Assembly (NCBI GenBank): GCA_017411235.1 | Contig: JAFPMR010000158.1 | Coordinates: 1 to 7,032, forward strand | Source of the DNA: Bacilli bacterium | GTDB lineage: Bacteria; Bacillota_I; Bacilli_A; RF39; UBA660 | Direction of reading: 5' to 3' | DNA: 7,032 bases | In this document: in pieces, positions 1 to 6,132 of the stretch | How positions within the stretch are numbered: position 1 is the first letter of the stretch | Layout of the letters: each line of letters opens with the position of its first letter | The notes under the pieces: generated by a model | Database searches by the model: none | What the model saw: the letters and a program-made list of their open reading frames with translations, nothing else | Told to the model about the DNA's origin: nothing | Translations under genes and position numbers: made by a program

Positions 1-135
1 CACGGCAATAGGCGCCATGTCCGTGCAGGTGAACACGCCCTTTTCCTTTTCGTCGCCGCAAGCGCTCCTGGTCCCGTTATAACCAAACCAGGCCCTCGAT
101 ACGTCACCCAAGGTAAAGGTATAATGGTGATAGTC
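1..135 (-). CDS. GC-rich partial coding fragment, product unknown
   Basis: This minus-strand frame is open across the whole GC-rich stub. It reads as a plausible soluble or secreted-type polypeptide of 45 residues, beginning DYHHYTFTLGDV and containing WFGYNGT and two Cys residues (SACGDE, FTCTD). About 31 of its 45 third codon positions are G or C, higher than the roughly 58% GC of the segment, which supports this frame as coding. There is no start codon with a Shine-Dalgarno site. The gene runs off the left edge, and its 5' side ends where the composition falls to about 30% GC. A plus-strand frame is also open here, but it has no start or motif. The family is not recognised. The fragment probably comes from another genome joined to this contig; a natural insertion cannot be excluded. 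Confidence 0.35.
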
Positions 136-136
136 G

Positions 137-1273
137 ATGCTAGATGATAATAGAAAAAGATTTCTTAGGAATGTTAGTATCAAGAGTATAAAACCTAATG
201 GAGTTCTTTGGGTATTTGGTGAACAAGTAAGGACTTATCAATTAACTAAAGAAGATATTAGGTATTTAAGATGGTATCATAATAATCCTAATATTGCTTA
301 TCAAGTTGATTGTAGGATGGAACCTAAAGATTATCAGGTTGCTAAAGATAGGAATAAGTATAATCATAATACTCATACTAAGAAGAGAGTTAATACAAAA
401 GGTATAGGTAAACTGATTATAGTTGGTTCTTTAACTATATCTCTTGTTGTAGGTGGTATATTCCTTGCTAATCGTCCTAAGGGTGATAATACGGAAATGA
501 CTAGTCATGAGGTATCTATGCAAACTATGTTATCTGGCACTGAAGAAGAATATCCGATTGAAACTAGTACTTTATCATATAATGATGAAGATGTTAGAAG
601 AGTAGAACTTATTAAACATCTATGTGATATATATCAAGTAGATTATGCAACTACTTATCGAGTTATTAAAGAAATTACTGAAGATTTTAGTGGACCAGAA
701 TATTTAGATGGTCGTTGTATTGGTATTACTTGTAAGGGTGTAGAAGTTCAAGCAAGTAGTGAAGAAGAGTTACTTGTGTATATTGTTAGAGCTATTAAAC
801 AAGTTCCTCAAAGATTTGGTTTAGATGAAAGTATTCATATTCATAATGGATACAATTCAGGAACTGATTATTATGCACAGATTAGTGATGTGTGTGAAGT
901 ATTAGGTGTTGATAGAAATCTAATGTATGCAATAGTAAGATCAGAAACTGGATTTAATAGTGAGTTATTTAATAATAGTAATAATCCAGCTGGATTAAAG
1001 GGAGTTAATGGTGTTGATGAATGGTGGCAGTTTGATACTAAAGAAGAAGGTTTCTTAGAATTTGGTATGGAATTGTTAAAGTATTATAGAAAATTAGGAA
1101 TAAGTCCGAATGATATATCACCAGAAACTATTAAAGCTATTGGTAATATACATGCACCATTAAGTGATGGTAATGATAATTGGTTACCAAATGTATTAAG
1201 TTGTTTAGAATATGCACAGAGTAATGAATATCAATTATTCGGTGGAGAAGAAGTTCATGGATTGGGGAGATAG
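137..1273 (+). CDS. Membrane-anchored lysozyme-fold (glucosaminidase-like) cell-wall hydrolase
   Basis: The 378-residue product has a cytoplasmic N-terminal part (1-90) ending in a basic stretch (KKRVNTKGIGK). One membrane segment follows at about 92-110, then a linker and an extracellular region. The positive-inside pattern predicts N-in/C-out topology. The C-terminal part (about 247-360) looks like a peptidoglycan glucosaminidase or lytic-transglycosylase fold: a helix ending VRSETGF with Glu270 as candidate catalytic acid, then NNPAGLKG (283-289), a TKEEGFLEFG helix, and HAPLSDGNDNWLPNV (339-353), which resembles the YAP-x-SD-x-N-xxW block of such enzymes. Residues about 156-229 look like a degenerate earlier copy of the same fold. 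The likely role is cutting or remodelling peptidoglycan at the cell surface. ATG 137 has an in-frame stop just upstream (131-133) but no good ribosome site and sits at the composition junction, so the true N-terminus may be missing. nifJ follows after 2 nt. Confidence 0.65.
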   Translation: MLDDNRKRFLRNVSIKSIKPNGVLWVFGEQVRTYQLTKEDIRYLRWYHNNPNIAYQVDCRMEPKDYQVAKDRNKYNHNTHTKKRVNTKGIGKLIIVGSLTISLVVGGIFLANRPKGDNTEMTSHEVSMQTMLSGTEEEYPIETSTLSYNDEDVRRVELIKHLCDIYQVDYATTYRVIKEITEDFSGPEYLDGRCIGITCKGVEVQASSEEELLVYIVRAIKQVPQRFGLDESIHIHNGYNSGTDYYAQISDVCEVLGVDRNLMYAIVRSETGFNSELFNNSNNPAGLKGVNGVDEWWQFDTKEEGFLEFGMELLKYYRKLGISPNDISPETIKAIGNIHAPLSDGNDNWLPNVLSCLEYAQSNEYQLFGGEEVHGLGR

Positions 1274-1275
1274 AA

Positions 1276-4200
1276 ATGTATAATATTATTGATGGAAACA
1301 AAGCTTGTGCTGATACAGCATATTTATTTAGTGAAATAGCTAGTATTTATCCTATTACACCAAGTAGTCCTATGGCTACAGAAGTTGATGTAATAAGTCA
1401 TACTGATAGAAAAAATTTATTTGGAGACTCAGTAAAAGTAGTAGAGATGCAAAGTGAAGCAGGTGCTGCTGGAGCATTACATGGTGCTTTAATAACAGGT
1501 TCACTTGCTACAACATTTACAGCATCTCAAGGTTTACTTTTAATGATTCCAAATATGTATAAGATAGCTGGTGAATGTTTACCAGCAGTAATCCATGTTG
1601 CAGCAAGAACACTTGCTTCACATGCTTTATCTATTTTTGGAGATCATAGTGATGTTTATGCTACACGTGCTACAGGATTCTGTATGTTAGCTTCTACTAA
1701 TGTAGAAGATGCTAATATGTTAGCTGCTGTTGCTCATTTAAGTGCTATTAAAGGTAGTTTACCTTTCTTACATTTCTTTGATGGTTTTAGAACTAGTCAT
1801 GAAGTAAATAAGGTAAGAGAATTAGAAGATAAGGATGTCTTAAAATTAGTTGATTTTAAAGCTATTAAGAAGTTTAAAGATCGTATGCTAAATGTAGGTG
1901 CTGGTATCCAAAAGGGTATGGCTGAGAATGAAGATATCTTCTTCCAAAGTGTTGAAGCTAGAAATGAATTATATGATCAAATGCCTGATATTGTTAATGA
2001 TTATATGATGGAGATTAACAAGATTACTGGTAAGGATTATAAACCATTTAATTACTATGGTGATAAAGATGCTCAAAGAGTTATTGTTGCTATGGGTAGT
2101 GTATGTGATACTGCTAAGTTAGTAGTAGAGGATATGGTTAAGAATGGAGAAAAAGTAGGTTTAGTAGAAGTTCATTTATATAGACCATTTAGTGCTAAAT
2201 ATTTAATGAATGTTTTACCTAAGACTGTTAAAAAGATAGCAGTATTAGATCGTACTAAGGAAGCAGGATCTACTGGAGAACCATTATATTTAGATGTATG
2301 TAGTGTACTTAGAGATACTAATATTAAGGTAGTAGGTGGTAGATATGGATTATCTAGTAAGAATACTACTCCTCAACAAATATATAGTGTATTTAAGATG
2401 TTAAATACTGAATTAAAGAATAATTTCACTATAGGTATAGTAGATGATGTTACTAATTTAAGTTTAAAAGAATATCCATATGATTTAAATTTAGGATATC
2501 AAGAGATTAAGATATTTGGTTTTGGTTCAGATGGTATGGTTAGTACTTCTAAAGATATTATGAAATTAGTAGGTACTAATACAGAGAAGTTTGTTCAAGG
2601 TTATAACCAATACGATTCTAAGAAGAGTGGTGGAGTTACTATTTGTAATTTAAGAATTGCAGATAAACCTATTAATGCACCATTCTATGCTACAAGTCCT
2701 GGTATGATAGTATGTACTAAGTCAGAGTATTTATTTACTTTTGATATGATTAATGATATTAAAGACGAAGGTATATTTGTTTTAAATACTAATAAGACTG
2801 TAGATGAGATAAATGATTTCTTACCTGATAAGGTTAAAGAGATTATTAATAAGAAACATGTTAAGTTCTATATTATAGATGCTGATAAGATAGCTATAGA
2901 AGCTGGTATTAAGGGTAAGATAAGTAAGATAATGCAAATGGTTATTATGAATTTAATTGAGTTCCCTAATGCTTTAGAAATGATTAATCATAGTATTGAG
3001 AAGCAATTTGCTGCTAAAGGTGATGAAATCATTAATTCTAATAAGTTAGCTATTACTAAAGCATTAGATAATTTAGTACTTGTTGATAAGAAGTTAGTTG
3101 TTAACAACAAGAAAGATGAAATAGTTAAAGATGTTATAGAAACTATTAATGCTAGAGAAGGAGATAGTTTACCTGTATCTAGATTAGTTCCATTTAGAGA
3201 TGGTACATTCCCTTGTTCTTTAACTAAGAAAGAAAAGAGAAGAGTAAGTACTCAAGTACCTAAATGGATACCTGAAAATTGTATTCAATGTGGTCAATGT
3301 GCTATAGTTTGTCCTCATGCAGTAATTAGACCATTTGCTGTAGAAGATAAATCTAAAGGTATTCCTATGTTAGGTAAAGATGGATATAACTATGTTATTG
3401 AAGTATCTGAAGCTGATTGTTTAAGTTGTGGTTTATGTATTAATACTTGTCCTGGTAAAGCAGGTAATAAGGCATTAGAGTATGGACCATATGATGATGC
3501 AAAACAAAAAGAAGCTAATGAATTCTTTGAACATTATGAAAATCCTAAAGATTTATTCCCTATAAGTACTATTAAAGGTAGCCAATTTAGAAAACCTAAA
3601 TTTGAATTTAGTGGTTCTTGTGCAGGATGTGGTGAAACTCCATATGTTAAGTTATTAACTCAATTATTAGGAGATAAATTAGTTATTGCTAATGCTACTG
3701 GATGTTCATCTATATATGGTGGATCTGCACCAAGTACTCCATATTCTATTCCTTGGGCGAATTCATTATTTGAAGATAATGCTGAATTCGGTTATGGTAT
3801 GTTACTAAGTTTCAATAAGACTAGAGATAGAATTCAAAGTATTATGGAAGCTAATATGGATAAAGTAGTTCCTGAAATAGCTAAGATATTTAAGGAATGG
3901 ATAGAGAATAGAGAAGACTTTGATAAGACAATGGCTATTAAAGAACAATTATCTAAGTATGATATTCCTAAAGAATTAATTGATTTATTAAATTATATTC
4001 CTGCTCGTAGTGTATGGACACTAGGAGGAGATGGATGGGCTTATGATATAGGATTTGGTGGTATTGACCATGTATTATCTAGTGGTGAAAATGTTAATAT
4101 TTTAGTACTAGATACTGAAGTATATTCTAATACTGGTGGTCAAGCTAGTAAGTCTTCAAGAATAGGTCAAGTAGCACAATTTGCTGATGCTGGTAAGAAA

Positions 4201-4650
4201 ACAGCTAAGAAAGACTTATTCAAGATTGCTATGAGTTATCCTAATTGTTATGTAGCTAATATTTCATTAGGTTCTAACTTCATGCAAGCTATTAAAGCTA
4301 TTCAAGAAGCAGAAGCTCATGAAGGTCCATCTATTATCATTGCTTATGCACCATGTATTGAACAAGGTATTAAGGGTGGTATGATTAATAGTTCTCAAGA
4401 ACAAAAATTAGTTGTTGATTGTGGTTATGTTTCATTAATGAGATATAATCCTTCTGAAGATAAGGTTTATATGGATAGTAGAGAACCTGATTTCAGTAAA
4501 TATGAAGAATTATTAAATAACGAAGTAAGATATTCTAGCTTAGCTAAGAAGAATCCAGAGGGTGCTAAAGAAATATTAGAACTTAATAAGCAAGAAGCTA
4601 TGAAACGTTATGAATATTATAAAAAATTAAGTCAAGAAAAAAGTGAGTAA
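1276..4650 (+). CDS. nifJ: Pyruvate:ferredoxin (flavodoxin) oxidoreductase
   Basis: This cytoplasmic enzyme oxidises pyruvate with CoA to acetyl-CoA and CO2, passing electrons to ferredoxin or flavodoxin. The 1124-residue single chain has all family domains. The pyruvate domain carries YPITPSSP (25-32), Glu61 and Arg111, matching the active-site Thr, Glu and Arg of the family. The gamma domain has GSDGMVSTSK (417-426) and YDSKKSGGVT (446-455). A 2[4Fe-4S] insert has Cys669/672/675/679 and Cys715/718/721/725. The thiamine-diphosphate domain has Cys782, Cys785, Cys810 and Cys1027 as ligands of the proximal cluster, plus GGDGWAYDIG (917-926) and SNTGGQ (951-956). No key residue is missing. It is somewhat shorter than the usual 1170-1180 residues and lacks the long oxygen-protective C-terminal extension of Desulfovibrio africanus. 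ATG 1276 has GGAG at 1266-1269, spaced 6 nt. It lies 2 nt after the hydrolase gene and ends inside a terminator. Confidence 0.97.
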   Translation: MYNIIDGNKACADTAYLFSEIASIYPITPSSPMATEVDVISHTDRKNLFGDSVKVVEMQSEAGAAGALHGALITGSLATTFTASQGLLLMIPNMYKIAGECLPAVIHVAARTLASHALSIFGDHSDVYATRATGFCMLASTNVEDANMLAAVAHLSAIKGSLPFLHFFDGFRTSHEVNKVRELEDKDVLKLVDFKAIKKFKDRMLNVGAGIQKGMAENEDIFFQSVEARNELYDQMPDIVNDYMMEINKITGKDYKPFNYYGDKDAQRVIVAMGSVCDTAKLVVEDMVKNGEKVGLVEVHLYRPFSAKYLMNVLPKTVKKIAVLDRTKEAGSTGEPLYLDVCSVLRDTNIKVVGGRYGLSSKNTTPQQIYSVFKMLNTELKNNFTIGIVDDVTNLSLKEYPYDLNLGYQEIKIFGFGSDGMVSTSKDIMKLVGTNTEKFVQGYNQYDSKKSGGVTICNLRIADKPINAPFYATSPGMIVCTKSEYLFTFDMINDIKDEGIFVLNTNKTVDEINDFLPDKVKEIINKKHVKFYIIDADKIAIEAGIKGKISKIMQMVIMNLIEFPNALEMINHSIEKQFAAKGDEIINSNKLAITKALDNLVLVDKKLVVNNKKDEIVKDVIETINAREGDSLPVSRLVPFRDGTFPCSLTKKEKRRVSTQVPKWIPENCIQCGQCAIVCPHAVIRPFAVEDKSKGIPMLGKDGYNYVIEVSEADCLSCGLCINTCPGKAGNKALEYGPYDDAKQKEANEFFEHYENPKDLFPISTIKGSQFRKPKFEFSGSCAGCGETPYVKLLTQLLGDKLVIANATGCSSIYGGSAPSTPYSIPWANSLFEDNAEFGYGMLLSFNKTRDRIQSIMEANMDKVVPEIAKIFKEWIENREDFDKTMAIKEQLSKYDIPKELIDLLNYIPARSVWTLGGDGWAYDIGFGGIDHVLSSGENVNILVLDTEVYSNTGGQASKSSRIGQVAQFADAGKKTAKKDLFKIAMSYPNCYVANISLGSNFMQAIKAIQEAEAHEGPSIIIAYAPCIEQGIKGGMINSSQEQKLVVDCGYVSLMRYNPSEDKVYMDSREPDFSKYEELLNNEVRYSSLAKKNPEGAKEILELNKQEAMKRYEYYKKLSQEKSE

Positions 4651-4667
4651 TTAAACTCACTTTTTTT
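4637..4667. terminator. Shared bidirectional intrinsic terminator
   Basis: The stem pairs GTGAGT (4643-4648) with ACTCAC (4655-4660) around a 6-nt loop. It is flanked by six A on the left (4637-4642) and seven T on the right (4661-4667), which can also pair. The T run makes it a terminator for nifJ, and the A run makes it one for the convergent minus-strand operon. The nifJ stop codon TAA (4648-4650) is inside the hairpin. The minus-strand gene stops at 4669, just before it. Confidence 0.85.
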
Positions 4668-4668
4668 A

Positions 4669-5883
4669 TTACATTGTTTTTTTCTGAATTAAACTATTTA
4701 AATCAATATGATATTGATCTAAGATTAGTTGAGCATATTCGGCGAAGGTCATTCTTTTTTGATGTAATATTTGTTTTAATGTTGTTCTAAAATTACTATG
4801 TAACATTCTTTCTCTTAGGTTGTTTTTACTTGTTATATATTTACCATCACCTGTATCAAAGAAGGCATTAACATTAGATATACCATTTCTATTGAATCTA
4901 ATAGTCATAGCTTCTAATGCCTCGATTAATAATCTATTAGTTTCTAGTATTTGTCTTTCAGTCAAGTAACTAATATTAGCACATGTAGCATAGTGTTGCA
5001 TGTAGTCATCATAAGTAAAGTTAGGATCATGTACTCTAATTATTAAAGATACTATTTCTTGATAATTCTTTTCTTCATCTTTATCTTTCCAATCTAAGAT
5101 AGTTTTTAGATTTTGATTACGACGAGATATAAATTGATCAATATATAGTCTTCTTATATATTCGTAGAAGTTTTCAACATTAACATTATTTAAGGTATTA
5201 GTTTTTCTTCTATAATCCATATATGCTTTTATTAATGTTGCTACTGTAGAGTTATAACTTTCTGAACCATCTACAGCCATTGCTATACCATTTTTTTGGA
5301 ATGCAAATGGATTAGCTTGTATTAATCCTTCTTGCAAGTAAGGATTGCGTGATACAAAATCTAATAGTTTTTTAGCATCATCTGGATTTATTAATCTGAC
5401 AACAATATCATCGAATCTTATTTCTCTACCTATTTTAGATAGGTGAGAGATATTGTTTTGTTCTAAGAAATCAAAGATCATCTTAGCACCATATTCAATA
5501 TGGTCAGAATCTAAAGGTATATATATTTTTATATGTTCATGACTCATTCTTGCTTTGTTATCTTTAGATACAAATTGGCAGAAATATTGCCAATAAGGAC
5601 TTACAAAGCAATCTGTTTTACGGCTGTCTGAATATAGTTGAATCCAGTTATTGAAAGTACTTTGAGGATTACAGTTAGGATCGATAGCTGCAGGATTCTT
5701 TCTAAAATTAGGATTAGTCTTAGATTGTTGAATACTTAAGTTAATTCTACGATCTTCCATTTTGACACCAGTAAAGATTAGATGGTTATAGAATGTACGA
5801 TCAGAGAATTCTTTAGTTGGATTTTCTCTATATAGTTGAGCCCAGTATTGGAGTATTTCATTTATTCTTTGATCTTTATTCAT
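4669..5883 (-). CDS. Uncharacterised 404-residue protein, possible remote HopA1-like layout
   Basis: The family is not recognised. The 404-residue product has no signal peptide or membrane segment and looks cytoplasmic. The N-terminal part (1-110) is rich in aromatic residues (YWAQLYRE, FNNWIQLYSD, SPYWQYFCQF). The central part (about 115-225) runs HIKIYIPLDSDH, a helix, LSKIGREIRFDDIVVRL, DDAKKLLDFV, then ANPFAFQKNGIAMAVDG. That order (strand KIYI, helix, a Lys before R-x-DD-x-VV, then a P-x-F ... G-I-A-x-A segment) is reminiscent of HopA1-type proteins and more loosely of SpvC-like phosphothreonine lyases, but catalytic residues cannot be confirmed. The C-terminal part (230-404) is helical and charged. 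The start at 5883 is preferred over ATG 5895 because GGTGAT (5888-5893) sits 4 nt before it. It overlaps the upstream acidic gene by 8 nt, suggesting coupled translation. Being a real gene is near certain; its function is not. Confidence 0.85.
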   Translation of the reverse strand: MNKDQRINEILQYWAQLYRENPTKEFSDRTFYNHLIFTGVKMEDRRINLSIQQSKTNPNFRKNPAAIDPNCNPQSTFNNWIQLYSDSRKTDCFVSPYWQYFCQFVSKDNKARMSHEHIKIYIPLDSDHIEYGAKMIFDFLEQNNISHLSKIGREIRFDDIVVRLINPDDAKKLLDFVSRNPYLQEGLIQANPFAFQKNGIAMAVDGSESYNSTVATLIKAYMDYRRKTNTLNNVNVENFYEYIRRLYIDQFISRRNQNLKTILDWKDKDEEKNYQEIVSLIIRVHDPNFTYDDYMQHYATCANISYLTERQILETNRLLIEALEAMTIRFNRNGISNVNAFFDTGDGKYITSKNNLRERMLHSNFRTTLKQILHQKRMTFAEYAQLILDQYHIDLNSLIQKKTM

Positions 5884-6055
5884 TTTGATCACCATTATTT
5901 ATTTCATCTATATCATTTTCAGTAAACTCTAAAGTGTCTTCTAAATTTTCTTCTGGTACTTCGTATGGTTCAACTGGAGTAGCATAATCTAGTGACATTT
6001 GTTCATCTGTAGCTTCTTCTAGTTCTATTTCTTTTCCTTGAAACATTACTTTCAT
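5876..6055 (-). CDS. Small acidic protein (59 residues), unknown function
   Basis: This short gene encodes 59 residues beginning MKVMFQGKEIELEEATDEQM and ending NNGDQNE. By count it has 20 Asp/Glu and only 2 Lys, with no Arg or Cys, so it is strongly acidic and soluble, possibly partly disordered. The opening KVMFQGKEIEL could form a short beta hairpin. It is well supported as a gene: GGAGGTG (6061-6067) sits just before ATG 6055, and an extended -10 promoter lies upstream. Its TAA (5876-5878) overlaps the start of the 404-residue gene by 8 nt, so the two are probably one operon with coupled translation. No family is recognised. A small acidic partner or chaperone for the downstream protein is a possible role, inferred only from charge and coupling. 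Confidence 0.8.
   Translation of the reverse strand: MKVMFQGKEIELEEATDEQMSLDYATPVEPYEVPEENLEDTLEFTENDIDEINNGDQNE
5888..5893 (-). promoter_or_regulatory. Ribosome binding site deciding the start of the 404-residue gene
   Basis: On the minus strand GGTGAT matches the 3' part of the AAGGAGGTGAT consensus and lies 4 nt before ATG 5883. It lies inside the upstream small gene. It favours this ATG over the in-frame ATG at 5895, which would overlap the site itself. Confidence 0.55.
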
Positions 6056-6060
6056 AAATA

Positions 6061-6067
6061 CACCTCC
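6061..6067 (-). promoter_or_regulatory. Strong Shine-Dalgarno for the small acidic gene
   Basis: GGAGGTG on the minus strand is a near-perfect match to the anti-Shine-Dalgarno sequence. Seven nt separate GGAGG from ATG 6055. It is the best ribosome site in the window and the main reason to call the 59-residue gene. Confidence 0.9.
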
Positions 6068-6080
6068 GTATACTATAAGT

Positions 6081-6089
6081 ATTATATCA
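6081..6089 (-). promoter_or_regulatory. Extended -10 promoter for the two-gene minus-strand operon
   Basis: TGATATAAT on the minus strand is a perfect extended -10 element (TG at 6088-6089, TATAAT at 6081-6086), expected for a SigA-type factor. The likely transcription start is near 6073, giving a leader of about 18 nt. No good -35 is visible: the hexamer 17 bp upstream is TTCTTT and lies in the T tract of the preceding terminator. Confidence 0.7.
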
Positions 6090-6096
6090 AATTATT

Positions 6097-6132
6097 AAAA
6101 TAAAAAGAAGCAATTGCTTATGCAGCTGCTTC
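6097..6132 (-). terminator. Intrinsic terminator of the coiled-coil gene
   Basis: On the minus strand GAAGCA (6127-6132) pairs with TGCTTC (6107-6112), with an inner TGC/GCA pairing closing an ATAA loop. TTTTTATTTT follows (6097-6106). The left arm is inside the last codons of the gene and the stop codon (6118-6120) is in the loop region. The A-rich DNA on the other side could give weak activity in the plus direction, but no plus-strand gene needs it. Confidence 0.7.

Noticed and set aside
120..125. TATAAT on the plus strand before the first gene
   Set aside because: It lies only 11 nt before ATG 137 with no -35 partner, in the junction zone, and arises within the minus-strand coding frame. 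It would give a nearly leaderless transcript.
1..153. Plus-strand open frame through the GC-rich stub
   Set aside because: It has no start with a ribosome site and no recognisable motif. The minus-strand frame has more convincing protein-like composition and codon bias.
1276..4650. nifJ as evidence for nitrogen fixation
   Set aside because: The enzyme is a general fermentative pyruvate oxidoreductase in anaerobes, and no nitrogenase genes are present in the window.
4677..4683. Run of seven A (minus strand) near the end of the 404-residue gene as a frameshift or phase-variation site
   Set aside because: It is only a few codons from the stop, so slippage would change just the last residues. 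Such runs are expected at this base composition.
5884..5895. Upstream ATG at 5895 as start of the 404-residue protein
   Set aside because: It would place the GGTGAT ribosome site inside the coding region and lacks a good site of its own. ATG 5883 fits better.
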